Source: Panulirus ornatus
Taxonomy: Eukaryota > Arthropoda > Malacostraca > Decapoda > Palinuridae
Assembly (NCBI RefSeq): GCF_036320965.1
Contig: NC_092234.1
Coordinates: 43,088,032 to 43,152,031, forward strand
DNA length: 64,000 bases
Direction of reading: 5' to 3'
Position 1 is the stretch's first letter, and every line of letters begins with the position of its first letter. Both the position numbers and the translations under genes were made by a program. The notes beneath the pieces were generated by a model. It was not told the origin of the DNA. It ran no database searches and was given only the letters and a program-made list of their open reading frames with translations. Below, piece by piece: positions 1 to 11,545 of this stretch.

Positions 1-78
1 CCGCTCCCTCCCCTTTTAGTCGCCTTCTACGACACGCAGGGAATACGTGGGAAGTATTCTTTCTCCCCTATCCCCTAT
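1..78 (+). repeat. Tail fragment of dispersed element, GAGGTAGCG family (type II tail)
   Basis: The first bases repeat the CTCCCTCCCCTTTTAGTCGC block at 52,870-52,895 and continue through GGGAATACGTGGGAAGTATT, which also occurs in reverse at about 25,420-25,445. The fragment ends in a short TA run, as other copies do. The rest of the element lies left of the window. Confidence 0.75.
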
Positions 79-750
79 ATATATACCATGTCTTTACTGT
101 TACGTGAATGTAATGGCAATTTTACACAATGTGGTAAGACAAATCGTCCATTACAAGCATGTGTCTTTGTTATTACATAACATAGGACGAACAAGCAAAT
201 GAGCACACATCAACAACCCGGGAATTAACAGTACAGACACCAACACAAACACAAACACAGAGGAAGCCCCAATCGCCAACCAATCACACGAGACATGGCG
301 ACTGGGCGAAGATCCTTTGGACGCACCATCAACGTAATCTGGTATTGTTATGCCAATCGCTGGGCCCAATCCAAGCACCGTATTCAAGGGCCCCCTCCCC
401 CCTTAGAGGCACCCCCCCTCCCCCTACAGCGCCATGTCGTCTGACCAGCCCATAAAACACGGCCGTAAGGACCACTGGGTCACGGCTCACGTACGGGGGT
501 CTCGACTCTCTGAACAGGCTGTGTTAACCCCACGGTCACCGGGGGTGAACAAGGAGCAATAACTCAGAGGATTAGTTTATGCAGTGCCAAAAGGGATAAG
601 AGAGCCACCACACTGCTGTGTAGAGGGGGTGGTGTGTGCGATACACCCCACACTCCTATGTTCGAGGTGACGTGGCGATAGCTATGCTACTCTGGGTGTG
701 GCTGTGTTAGATTATGCTGGGTTGTGGGAGATACGTGGCTGTGTTTGGTT
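79..750. other. No gene recognised
   Basis: Unique-looking sequence with C-rich patches (390-430). I see no coding signal, RNA gene or clear repeat. Confidence 0.5.
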
Positions 751-754
751 TAGT

Positions 755-1065
755 CACGGTACATGTTTAGCTCTATTAGGTATAGCGGTGGTAGCGTTTG
801 GTGAAGCTGTGGGAGAGGTTTGCCTTGGCTATGTTAGGTACAGTGGTGGGAGTGGTTTGCCTATGTTAGGTACAGTGATGGGAAATGCTTGGCTATGTTA
901 TGTACCACAGGGCAGAGGCATGGCTATGTTAAGTACAGGGGCGGAGGAGGCTTGGTAGTCTCTGATACAACGGTGGAGAAGGTCTGGCTATGTTAAGTAC
1001 AGTGGTGGTGGAGACTTGGCTATGTTAGGCACAGTGATAGAGGCTTGGCTATGTTAGGCGCGTGT
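755..1065 (+). repeat. Degenerate minisatellite, about 31-bp period
   Basis: The phrase GGCTATGTTAGGTACAGTGG recurs about nine times at spacings of 30-33 bp (one double spacing) with much divergence. Confidence 0.75.
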
Positions 1066-1119
1066 GAGGCCCCTGTTAGCTACCAAGTAGAAAGGAATGA
1101 CAACCCTTCCGAGTCGACT

Positions 1120-1395
1120 GGCCAGGTCAAACAGGTCATGGGGTCACGGTGGCTGCATCACACAGGTCATGGGGTCACGGTGGCTGCATCACACAGGTCA
1201 AAGGTCAATGGTAACCCTTCGTCCTTAGGAGTCATGCCCTCGTGCACAAGGGTCGTACCGTCGTGGTCAAGGATCGTACCGTCGTGGTCAAGGATCGTAC
1301 CGTCGTGGCCAAGGGTCGTACCGTCGTGATCAAGGGTCGTACCGTCGTGATCAAGGGTCGTACCGTCGTGGTCAAGGGTCGTACCGTCGTGGACA
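1120..1395 (+). repeat. Palindromic GTAC element (right half) with 21-bp array
   Basis: A 31-bp duplication (copies at 1,132 and 1,163) runs into a perfect AGGTCA-A-AGGTCA direct repeat at 1,195-1,207. After about 38 bp comes an array of about seven 21-bp units with core GTACCGTCGTGGTCAAGGGTC-like sequence (core GTACCGTCGTG). The same centre and arm sequences recur at several loci in this window. Confidence 0.85.
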
Positions 1396-1620
1396 ACACA
1401 CAACTCGCCAGTACTAACAGTAACCCCGCACATATTATCACAAACATTGTAAGTACAGGTGACGGACCCGCAAGTAACGAGACAACCACCTCAGTAGGTA
1501 GAGAGACAACGGACCCCCTAACGAAGACCACGTCCGTAGGTAGACAGACCACGTCAGTAGGTCGAGATAGGGGACGCTTGAGTTCTAACTTGACGCTTGA
1601 GTTCTTAACTTCACCTAGCT

Positions 1621-1658
<38 letters not shown>
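1621..1658 (+). repeat. (CT)n microsatellite
   Basis: Uninterrupted CT dinucleotide run. Confidence 0.97.
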
Positions 1659-1659
<1 letters not shown>

Positions 1660-1967
1660 ACCAGACAAGGCTTCCTCCTGATCCGCCCAACCGGTTCCTG
1701 GCTCTGGTCAACCAGTCACACGCACACACACACACCCGCCTGGTCATTAAAAACACAAAGTACCCTTCTTCCTTATATACTGCCCGCCACACATGCCTCC
1801 TGCCGACCAGCACAGTTCTGTGATCCACGTGGCGGGACGCGGCCGCCAGGGTGGGGGGGCGAAGTCAGGGGTGGGGGTGTGAGTGGAGGAGGAGTCGGTC
1901 GCCGACACCCCCCCCCCCCCTCCATAAAGACCAGGTCCACTCCTGTCACATACCTGGCGAGTGCTTG

Positions 1968-1970
<3 letters not shown>

Positions 1971-2040
<70 letters not shown>
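1971..2040 (+). repeat. (CT)n microsatellite
   Basis: Uninterrupted CT run of about 35 units, close to the run at 1,621. Confidence 0.97.
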
Positions 2041-2043
<3 letters not shown>

Positions 2044-2224
2044 TCCTTCGCCGTATTCCTTCATCGTTCCTCCCTCTAGCTCCCCAGTCGTCTGTTATCC
2101 TCCATCTCGCGTCTTCCCTCCCCTCCCCATGGGTGACCTCGCTCCCCACCCAGTCATTCCTCCTCCCCTAACCCTACATGACCCGTGGGCCTTCCACTCC
2201 CTCACACTCACCTACCCCACAAAT

Positions 2225-2590
2225 CATTACCCCACCAGTCCCTGAACCTGTATTGACCTCGCCCAACCCCGTGACCCACTCCTCACGGTCCAGTGACCTC
2301 GTCTGACCTCGCCCACCACCGTGACCTACTCCTCACAGTCCTGTGACCTCGTCTGACCTCACCCGCCCCCATGACCTACTCCTCACAGTCTAGTGACCTC
2401 GTCTGACCTCCCCCGCCCCGTGACCTACTCCTCACAGTCCAGTGACCTCGTCTGACCTCATCCATCCCCGTGACCCACTCCTCACAGTCCCCTGACCGCA
2501 CCCACCCCGTGACCCACTCCTCAGTCCAGTGACCTAGTCTGACCTCACACACCCCAACACTAATCCATGACCTTGTTTGACCTCATCCAC
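2225..2590 (+). repeat. About 50-60-bp minisatellite carrying paired TGACCT motifs (DR4 type)
   Basis: Degenerate units contain GTGACCYACTCCTCACAGTC followed by TGACCT-n4-TGACCT. Paired motifs start at 2,294, 2,344, 2,394, 2,443, 2,530 and 2,568, each pair separated by exactly four bases (CGTC, AGTC or TGTT). On the other strand this reads AGGTCA-n4-AGGTCA, the DR4 arrangement of nuclear receptor response elements. Confidence 0.8.
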
Positions 2591-2709
2591 CTGCACCCCG
2601 CGACCTCAGACACCGATCCCTTGGAGGCTGGCTAGCCAGTCCAACTGGGTCCTTCCTCTCCCAGATAAACCACCCTGGACCTGGCCCAACACTCCCCCAC
2701 CAACCACTG

Positions 2710-4360
2710 TCTCCATCTATAGTGGTGGGTGGGGGAGGAGTCTTCTGCTGTACTGCCCTGTCTCCATCTATAGTGGTGGGTGGGGGAGGAGCCTTCTGCT
2801 TTACTATCCTGTCTCCATCTATAGTGGTGGGTGGGGGAGGAGCCTTCTGCTGTACTATCCTGTCTCCATCTATAGTGGTGGGTGGGGGAGGAGCCTTCTG
2901 CTGTACTATCCTGTCTCCATCTATAGTGGTGGGTGGGGGAGGAGCCTCCTGCCGTACTGTCCTGTCTCCATCTATAGTGGTGGGTGGGGGAGGAGTCTTC
3001 TGCTGTACTGCCCTGTCTCCATCTATAGTGGTGGGTGGGGGAGGAGCCTTCTGCTGTACTATCCTGTCTCCATCTATAGTGGTGGGTGGGGGAGGAGCCT
3101 TCTGCTGTACTATCCTGTCTCCATCTATAGTGGTGGGTGGGGGAGGAGCCTTCTGCTCTACTGTCCTGTCTCCATCTATAGTGGTGGGTGGGGGAGGAGC
3201 CTTCTGCTGTACTGTCCTGTCTCCATCTATAGTGGTGGGTGGGGGAGGAGCCTTCTGCTGTACTATCCTGTCTCCATCTATAGTGGTGGGTGGGGGAGGA
3301 GCCTTCTGCTGTACTGTCCTGTCTCCATCTATAGTGGTGGGTGGGGGAGGAGCCTTCTGCTGTACTGTCCTGTCTCCATCTATAGTGGTGGGTGGGGGAG
3401 GAGCCTTCTGCTGTACTATCCTGTCTCCATCTATAGTGGTGGGTGGGGGAGGAGCCTTCTGCTGTACTGTCCTGTCTCCATCTATAGTGGTGGGTGGGGG
3501 AGGAGCCTTCTGCTGTACTATCCTGTCTCCATCTATAGTGGTGGGTGGGGGAGGAGCCTTCTGCTGTACTATCCTGTCTCCATCTATAGTGGTGGGTGGG
3601 GGAGGAGCCTTCTGCTCTACTGTCCTGTCTCCATCTATAGTGGTGGGTGGGGGAGGAGCCTTCTGCTGTACTGTCCTGTCTCCATCTATAGTGGTGGGTG
3701 GGGGAGGAGCCTTCTGCTGTACTATCCTGTCTCCATCTATAGTGGTGGGTGGGGGAGGAGCCTTCTGCTGTACTGTCCTGTCTCCATCTATAGTGGTGGG
3801 TGGGGGAGGAGCCTTCTGCTGTACTGTCCTGTCTCCATCTATAGTGGTGGGTGGGGGAGGAGCCTTCTGCTGTACTATCCTGTCTCCATCTATAGTGGTG
3901 GGTGGGGGAGGAGCCTTCTGCTGTACTGTCCTGTCTCCATCTATAGTGGTGGGTGGGGGAGGAGCCTTCTGCTTTACTGCCCTGTCTCCATCTATAGTGG
4001 TGGGTGGGGGAGGAGCCTTCTGCTGTACTGTCCTGTCTCCATCTATAGTGGTGGGTGGGGGAGGAGCCTTCTGCTGTACTATCCTGTCTCCATCTATAGT
4101 GGTGGGTGGGGGAGGAGCCTTCTGCTGTACTGTCCTGTCCCCATCTATAGTGGTGGGTGGGGGAGGAGCCTTCTGCTGTACTGTCCTGTCTCCATCTATA
4201 GTGGTGGGTGGGGGAGGAGCCTTCTGCTGTACTGTCCTGTCTCCATCTATAGTGGTGGGTGGGGAGGAGCCTTCTGCTGTACTGTCCTGTCTCCATCTAT
4301 AGTGGTGGGTGGGGGAGGAGCCTTCTGCTGTACTGTCCTGTCCCCATCTATACTGTCCTA
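2710..4360 (+). repeat. 51-bp minisatellite, about 32 copies
   Basis: Each 51-bp unit contains CCATCTATAGTGGTGGGTGG and then GGGAGGAGCCTTCTGCTGTA. One unit near 4,260 lacks one G. Units differ at a few sites (CTGTACTATCC, CTGTACTGTCC, CTCTACTGTCC). Because 51 is divisible by three, several frames on both strands stay open for hundreds of codons. These are not considered genes: there is no start context, splice signal or protein-like composition. Confidence 0.97.
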
Positions 4361-4799
4361 CTCTCCTCCGGCAGATAACCTCGTCATACACCATCAGGTC
4401 ATGTGTTACACACACACACACACCCTGTCTTCCTTGCCTAGATACTACACACACCTGGCTGAGTGCCTCGGGTGGGTACAATCTTCACCATGTATGCACC
4501 ACACAGCCAAGTCCCCCTTACAAAGTTATTCCACACCTGGGCTGGGACGGCCAGGGACATCTGTAATCCCATGCGGATCAATACGCACACTTGTAAATAA
4601 GGCAGGGAGGAAGGGGGTGGGGGGGGGGGGGTAAACACTGATATGCACATCTGTCCTCACAGCAGCGGGGGAGAGGGGTGGCCACACCTGTAGGTCTGGT
4701 AGCTTCTCTACCAGCTGGCAGTGGGTCGACCTCACCTGCAGGTTCGAAAACTTCCTGCAAGGTCAGAGTCGACATCTTTTCTTTTTTTTAATGTTACGC

Positions 4800-4968
4800 C
4801 TTTTCAGGACCACCTAGGCCATTTTCAGACCTTTCTAGACCCTGAAACGCCTTTTCAGACCTTTCTAGAGCCACCGAGACCATTCTCAGACCATTCTAGG
4901 GCCACCTAGGCCATTATCAGACTTTTTCATGGCCAGCTAGACCATTTTCAGGGTCACCTAAACCATTC

Positions 4969-4970
<2 letters not shown>
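4800..4970 (+). repeat. Short degenerate tandem repeat
   Basis: Phrases such as CACCTAGGCCATTTTCAGAC and GACCTTTCTAGA recur four to six times at roughly 35-bp spacing with strong divergence. Confidence 0.6.

Positions 4971-5054
<84 letters not shown>
4971..5054 (+). repeat. Compound (CA)n(TA)n microsatellite
   Basis: A CA run switches to a TA run at about 5,005. It lies about 130 bp from the tail end of the dispersed element at 5,185-5,442. Confidence 0.95.
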
Positions 5055-5060
<6 letters not shown>

Positions 5061-5184
5061 ACCGGGTATATAGCATACACAAATTGGGAAGTCGGAAGAA
5101 CCATATCTTTAGTTACTGGAGTATTTTTATATTCAGAAAATCATTGAAAGAAATATCGGAGGATACATAATAATAAAGATACCT

Positions 5185-5442
5185 CAAAAAAATTGGAGGT
5201 GGAAAGATGGAGTGGAGTGAAAAAGATTTTGTGTGATCGGGGCCTGAACATGCAGGAGGGTGAAAGGAGGGCAAAGAATAGAGTGAATTGGAGCGATGTG
5301 GTATACCGGGGTTGACATGCTGTCAGTGGATTGAATCAAGGCATGTGTATGGGGGTGGGTTGGGCCATTTCTTTCGTCTGTTTCCTTGCGCTACCTCGCA
5401 AACGCGGGAGACAGCGGCAAAAAAAAAAAAAAAAAAAAAAAA
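5185..5442 (-). repeat. Dispersed element, GAGGTAGCG family (type I), minus orientation
   Basis: In reverse complement this reads TGTCTCCCGCGTTTGCGAGG, GCGCAAGGAAACAGACGAAA, then CCACTGACAGCATGTCAACC and AGGCCCCGATCACACAAAAT. That is the same order as the copy at 46,733-47,005. A homopolymer of about 23 A abuts the head at 5,420-5,442. Confidence 0.85.
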
Positions 5443-5484
5443 AACTCAAAAAAAGTACAATTGTACATTAAGAGAAAAAAGATC

Positions 5485-5490
<6 letters not shown>

Positions 5491-5564
<74 letters not shown>
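5491..5564 (+). repeat. (GA)n microsatellite
   Basis: Uninterrupted GA run of about 37 units. Confidence 0.97.
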
Positions 5565-5569
<5 letters not shown>

Positions 5570-6057
5570 AGATTTCCCCAGACCCCCATGGCACACACAG
5601 TTAGCTCCACACCAGGTTGTTCTCGAGATCTAGAGCGATAGTCCCCAGGTTATCTCCCTAAGTAGTTCTCACGGCCCGGGGTGATTAGATAGGCCCAGGT
5701 ATCTCCCCAGAACACAACCCCTCCCTCCTCCACCCCAAAAAACGACCAGGTGTTTCCATATACAAGAGTCCGACTTTGCAGAGAGCAACAGGTGTAGTCT
5801 GGATTACATTTAAGACGCGTGCCCGCCCGGCAACGACAGGAGAGCCTACATAACAAGACGGGATCGCTCACATCCGAGCACCCTGCACGCCAGCAGACAG
5901 GTACACACAGACACCGTCGCAGATGCACGGGTTTTTACGACGATTCTCCTTCACGAATCCTCCTCGTCCAGGGCCTCTGTTGACGACCGGGTCACCACTC
6001 TCTGTGATAGGGCAAACACGAGCCTCCGAGATGGCTAATTACTGCCGGTAGTAAAAT

Positions 6058-6060
<3 letters not shown>
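5565..6060. other. No gene recognised
   Basis: Unique sequence between GA and CT runs, with no coding or RNA signal seen. Confidence 0.5.

Positions 6061-6144
<84 letters not shown>
6061..6144 (+). repeat. (CT)n microsatellite
   Basis: Uninterrupted CT run of about 42 units. Confidence 0.97.
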
Positions 6145-6146
<2 letters not shown>

Positions 6147-6727
6147 GTCTCGTAAGACCCCCCCAACTCGAACACAGTGGTGCAGTTTCTGGACCTCCCA
6201 CTTAAGAGCGAGGACTTTCTTCAATTGGAAGCAGCGTAGCGAAGAACAACTTAATGGATTCCTCCCTTACGCCACTACCCATATGAGAGCAGATTGCCAG
6301 AATTAATCTTGTTCCCTCAATACAAGATGCGCTTCCATGGCAAATTAATAGAGTGATTTAAGACGCTTACAGGATTCAACTACGCTGTTCATGAAAATTT
6401 CTTTGCACTACGAACGAGAGGAAATGGACTAAAACTTCAAGGTTAACGCATTATAATCTGGATTGTACGAAATGTTTCTTCATCAACGACATTATTCATG
6501 AGTGGAATAAACTCCCAGAATATGTTGTTCATAGCATTATTCTCAATATCTTCAAAATTAAACTCCATCATCACTTATCACTCTACAGTGTTCAATAATT
6601 CATTTGTCCAACCATCATAACGTAGTGGTACATTATGCTCCCTCCACAACCACTGATCTCTCTCTCCCTGGCCACACTGCGGTGACATAACCACGTCGCC
6701 TGCTTTCAGGGAACAAGAAAAAAATTA
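6145..6727. other. No gene recognised
   Basis: AT-rich unique sequence, no long open frame and no recognised repeat. Confidence 0.5.
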
Positions 6728-7134
6728 TTGTATTATCCTCCCTCATACGGGAGTAATGCAGTATTATCCTCCCTCACACGGGAGTAATGCAGTATTATCC
6801 TCCCTCACACGGGAGTAATGCAGTATTATCCTTCCTCACACGGGAGTAATGCAGTATTATCCTTCCTCACACGGGAGTAATGCAGTATTATCCTCCCTCA
6901 CACGGGAGTAATGCAGTATTATCCTCCCTCACACGGGAGTAATGCAGTATTATCCTTCCTCACACGGGAGTAATGCAGTATTATCCTTCCTCACACGGGA
7001 GTAATGCAGTATTATCCTCCCTCACACGGGAGTAATGCAGCATTATCCTCCCTCACACGGGAGTAATGCAGTATTATCCTCCCTCACACGGGAGTAATGC
7101 AGTATTATCCTCCCTCACACGGGAGTAATGCAGA
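6728..7134 (+). repeat. 31-bp minisatellite, about 13 copies
   Basis: Near-identical units contain CTCCCTCACACGGGAG, which can form a 5-bp stem (CTCCC/GGGAG) with a six-base loop. Several units carry CTTCC instead, which weakens the stem. Confidence 0.96.
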
Positions 7135-7499
7135 CACGGTAAGTCGCGAGGCTGGAGATCAAGTTTATCTTCACTATTATCTTTATCATAAAAAAGTGAA
7201 GGGATGCATGTCGTTGGTGCTGGGATGCATGACATATTCATATTCATTCTACCTCATGGCTTCCCTATTCAAAAAAAAAAAAAAAAAAATTCTTCAGGCT
7301 TATTGATCCTGCAAGGTATTTCTTACTACCAGTTTTCCCTCCAGCATGTTGCCGGAGGGAGTGGAGGGTGGGGGGAGGGAGCCTTTGCTGTGCTCTCCTT
7401 TTCTGCTTCCGTTATTACGGGAATTGTATTCTTTTTTTAAGTAGTGTTAAGGCCAAACCACCTCACTTAGACCTCGGGTCTGTGTATCTGTGTGTAACT

Positions 7500-7830
7500 C
7501 TATGTAACTCCTTCCCTCTTTCTCCCTCCCTCCTGGTAACGACCTCCCTCCCTCTTTCTCCCTCCCTCCCTCCCTCCTGGGAACGACCTCCCTCCCTCTT
7601 TCTCCCTCCCTCCCTCCTGGGAACGACCTCCCTCCCTCTTTCTCCCTCCCTCCTGGGAACGACCTCCTTCCCTCTTTCTCCCTCCCTCCTTCCCTCCCTC
7701 CTGGGAACGACCTCCTTCCCTCTTTCTCCCTCCCTCCCTCCTGGGAACGACCTCCTTCCCTCTTTCTCCCTCCCTCCTGGGAACGACCTCCTTCCCTCTT
7801 TCTCCCTCCCTCCCTCCCTCCTGGGAACGA
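7500..7830 (+). repeat. Pyrimidine-rich minisatellite
   Basis: Blocks of CTCCTGGGAACGACCTCC alternate with CCCTCTTTCTCCCTCCCTCC of variable length, giving about eight units of 35-50 bp. A C homopolymer follows at 7,832-7,855. Confidence 0.93.
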
Positions 7831-7876
7831 CAACCCCCCCCCCCCCCCCCCCCCCACAGTGATAACACGTTACCGC

Positions 7877-8010
7877 CCTGAGCACGACAACACGACACAT
7901 TAAGTTATAATGGGCGCGGCCTTTAACCTACACCCGACCCTTAAGCGTGAGAAGGTCAAAGATGACGTCATCACACACGAAGGTCGTACTGTCGTTCCCC
8001 CCACAGTCGT
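7877..8010 (+). repeat. Palindromic GTAC element, short copy
   Basis: Left arm CTGAGCACGACAACACGAC, centre GACCCTTAAGCGTGAGAAGG, an AGGTCAAAGATGA direct repeat (7,953-7,965), then TGACGTCA and right arm GAAGGTCGTACTGTCG. It aligns closely with the centre of the copy at 22,970-23,310. Confidence 0.75.
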
Positions 8011-8039
8011 ACGACCCGACCCCCCCCCCCCCCTAACGT

Positions 8040-8425
8040 TCCCCCTGGCCTGGACGCTCGTGTTGGAAGTGGTCACTTCATATGGTCGTCAGCCACGACA
8101 CCCCCGACATCCGTTGTCGTACATCAGACGCCTACGTCGTTCACGGTTAAGACAGAACACGACCACATACGTTAATGGGAAGGGAAAAAAAAACCGACCA
8201 TTAACGCCGTACAGTGGACGTACGGTACAGCTAATAGGCGAATTGGAAAACGACCATAAACCGTCGACCAATGAACGTACACCGTTTACGGGGCGAGACG
8301 GGAAAAAAAACGACCATATACGGCATGAGGAACGGACGCGTAGCGTTAATGGGCGAGACACACCCCACCCACCCCAACCAAAAAAGGGGGAGGGGAAGAC
8401 TTTAAACGTCTAATGGACTCATATC
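8040..8425. repeat. Degenerate CGACCATA/GGGCGAGAC repeats
   Basis: Phrases AATGGGCGAGA, CGACCATA and short A runs recur irregularly. The area looks like decayed tandem repeats, possibly expanded from the neighbouring GTAC element. No gene seen. Confidence 0.45.
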
Positions 8426-8537
8426 ATTAATGGGCGAGATCTGGGGAGAGAGAGAGAGAGAAAAAAAAAAAGCCACAGTAAACGCCACGAGCACGAGAAC
8501 ACAGCAACTCCAAGAGATGCGTTACGGAGACCCGGCC

Positions 8538-8538
<1 letters not shown>

Positions 8539-8600
<62 letters not shown>
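8539..8600 (+). repeat. (GA)n microsatellite
   Basis: Uninterrupted GA run of about 31 units. Confidence 0.97.
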
Positions 8601-8601
<1 letters not shown>

Positions 8602-9151
8602 CCAGTGTGTGTGTGGGACTATCCTGAGGCATCGTGGCCACAAACGCTGGTTTCAAAATACAAAGGAGGAGGAGGAGGAGGAGGAGGGGGATGGGGGAAT
8701 GGGTTGGGGGAATGGTGGTGGGGGGAATGGGGGGGTTTGAAGGGGATTCGATACCCTGGCCCCGGGTGGTGATGGGCTGATTGGTACGACCACCGCATAT
8801 CATCGGCTGGGGGGCCGGACCTCGCCTTCACTCACTCCACCTTCCTATATCCCCCCCCCAACACCCCGCCCTCCTCCTCCTCCTCCACCAGGAGCCCTTG
8901 TCTCGAGAGACTCATTCCTCCTCCTCCCCAACCCAGCCTTTCCTCCTAAGGGCACGCCCAAGCCCCTCTACCGCGTCTCATAACCCTTAACCCTTATCTT
9001 CAAAGATATCAGATCTATTTTCTTACCTTGTAAATTTTTTTCTTCCAGCGTAAAACAGAGTAAATCAACATCTTCGAGCCAGAACATTTACATACCTAAA
9101 CCCACAAACACACACATATCTATATATCTTAAAAGCCTCTCGAGAACCTAT

Positions 9152-10187
9152 AATGTCTCGCTCAAGGCACCGCACGCAGGGGCGAGGTAATGTCTCGCTC
9201 AAGGCACTGCACGCAGGGGCGTGGCAATGTCTCGCTCAAGGCACTGCACGCAGGGGCGAGGTAATGTCTCGCTCAAGGCACCGCACGCAGGGGCGAGGTA
9301 ATGTCTCGCTCAAGGCACTGCACGCAGGGGCGTGGCAATGTCTCGCTCAAGGCACCGCACGCAGGGGCGAGGTAATGTCTCGCTCAAGGCACTGCACGCA
9401 GGGGCGAGGTAATGTCTCGCTCAAGGCACTGCACGCAGGGGCGTGGTGATGTCTCGCTCAAGGCACTGCACGCAGGGGCGAGGTAATGTCTCGCTCAAGG
9501 CACTGCACGCAGGGGCGTGGTAATGTCTCGCTCAAGGCACTGCACGCAGGGGCGAGGTAATGTCTCGCTCAAAGCACTGCACGCAGGGGTGAGGTAATGT
9601 CTCGCTCAAGGCACTGCACGCAGGGGCGTGGTAATGTCTCGCTCAAGGCACTGCACGCAGGGGCGTGGCAATGTCTCGCTCAAGGCACTGCACGCAGGGG
9701 CGTGGTAATGTCTCGCTCAAGGCACCGCACGCAGGGGCGTGGTAATGTCTCGCTCAAGGCACTGCACGCAGGGGCGTGGTGATGTCTCGCTCAAGGCACT
9801 GCACGCAGGGGCGTGGTAATGTCTCGCTCAAGGCACCGCACGCAGGGGCGTGGTAATGTCTCGCTCAAGGCACTGCACGCAGGGGCGTGGTGATGTCTCG
9901 CTCAAGGCACTGCACGCAGGGGCGTGGTAATGTCTCGCTCAAGGCACTGCACGCAGGGGCGTGGCAATGTCTCGCTCAAGGCACTGCACGCAGGGGCGTG
10001 GTAATGTCTCGCTCAAGGCACCGCACGCAGGGGCGTGGTAATGTCTCGCTCAAGGCACTGCACGCAGGGGCGAGGTAATGTCTCGCTCAAGGCACTGCAC
10101 GCAGGGGCGGGGTAATGTCTCGCTCAAGGCACTGCACGCAGGGGCGTGGTAATGTCTAGCTCAAGGCACCTGCACGCAGGGGCGTCC
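9152..10187 (+). repeat. 37-bp minisatellite, about 28 copies
   Basis: Unit core is AATGTCTCGCTCAAGGCACT then GCACGCAGGGGCG. Variant sites (CACTGCAC/CACCGCAC, GAGG/GTGG, GTAATG/GCAATG/GTGATG) are arranged in short repeated blocks, so parts of the array were copied several units at a time. Confidence 0.97.
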
Positions 10188-10374
10188 GGTACGTACAAAG
10201 AATAAACGCACAACTCAAGCAGTTAAGACAAGCCCCCCCCCCCCCCCCGGACAAAGCGTGACAACAGGGGGGCGTGACGGGGGGAGGGGGGGGGACACAG
10301 ACGGTGCCAATGTCCTCTCCTGTCTGGGACAGGACATGGGTAACATTATGATAATGTAATTCTGAAAATAAAAT

Positions 10375-10700
10375 AATATCCATTTCCTTCACGATTACAT
10401 TATAACAAGTGTATTCCTTAACGTTTACATTATAAGAAATTCTGTATTCCTTAACGATTACATTACAACGGTATTCCATAACGATTACATTATAACTGTA
10501 TTCCTTAACGATTACATTATAAATTATTCCTTAACGATTACATTACAACTGTATTCCTTGACGATTACATTATAACTTTCTTAACGATTACATTATAACT
10601 ATTCCTTAACGATTACATTACAACTGTATTCCTTAACGATTACATTTTAACTATTCCTTAACGATTACATTACAACTGTATTCCTTAACGATTACAACAA
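10375..10700 (+). repeat. Degenerate minisatellite, about 23-30 bp
   Basis: The phrase TTCCTTAACGATTACATTAT recurs about 11 times with variable spacing. The area is AT-rich. Confidence 0.9.
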
Positions 10701-10789
10701 CTTCTGTATACCAATGAGAAACGCTAATGACTACTCTCCACACACACACCCACGTAGAATAACAAAAAGCGTCTAAGTAGCTATTAGTT

Positions 10790-11545
10790 CCTTAATTACC
10801 TTGATCCATCACAGGGAAGGGAAGGTAATCTGGGTAATTACCTTGATCCATCACAGGGAAGGGAAGGTAATCTGGGTAATTACCTTGATCCATCACAGGG
10901 GAGGGAAGGTAATCTGGGTAATTACCTTGATCCATCACAGGGAAGGGAAGGTAATCTGGGTAATTACCTTGATCCATCACAGGGAAGGGAAGGTAATCTG
11001 GGTAATTACCTTGATCCATCACAGGGAAGGGAAGGTAATCACCTTGATCCATCACAGGGAAGGGAAGGTAATCTGGGTAATTACCTTGATCCATCACAGG
11101 GAAGGGAAGGTAATCTGGGTAATTACCTTGATCCATCACAGGGAAGGGAAGGTAATCTGGGTAATTACCTTGATCCATCACAGGGAAGGGAAGGTAATCT
11201 GGGTAATTACCTTGATCCATCACAGGGGAGGGAAGGTAATCTGGGTAATTACCTTGATCCATCACAGGGAAGGGAAGGTAATCTGGGTAATTACCTTGAT
11301 CCATCACAGGGGAGGGAAGGTAATCTGGGTAATTACCTTGATCCATCACAGGGGAGGGAAGGCAATCTGGGTAATTATTACCTTGATCCATCACAGGGAA
11401 GGGAACGTAATCTGGGTAATTACCTTGATCCATCACAGGGGAGGGAAGGTAATCTGGGTAATTACCTTGATCCATCACAGGGGAGGGAAGGCAATCTGGG
11501 TAATTATTACCTTGATCCATCACAGGGAAGGGAACGTAATCTGGG
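10790..11545 (+). repeat. 42-bp minisatellite, about 18 copies
   Basis: Unit core is TTGATCCATCACAGGGAAGG then GAAGGTAATCTGGGTAATTA. One unit is 12 bp short and two carry an extra TTA, so all length changes are multiples of three. Both strands stay open through the array (minus strand reads repeats of YPDYLPFPVMDQGN). I treat this as a repeat, not a gene. Confidence 0.95.

Noticed and set aside
2577..4634. Open frames of 526-685 codons on both strands
   Set aside because: They come entirely from the 51-bp (17-codon) repeat. All frames that avoid a stop once avoid it throughout, with no start context, splice sites or protein-like flanks.
8981..9000. Telomere-like TAACCCTTAACCC
   Set aside because: Only about two imperfect units, so chance similarity.
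9152..10187. CRISPR-like appearance of regularly spaced repeats
   Set aside because: There are no unique spacers. The whole 37-bp unit repeats, and the context is eukaryotic.
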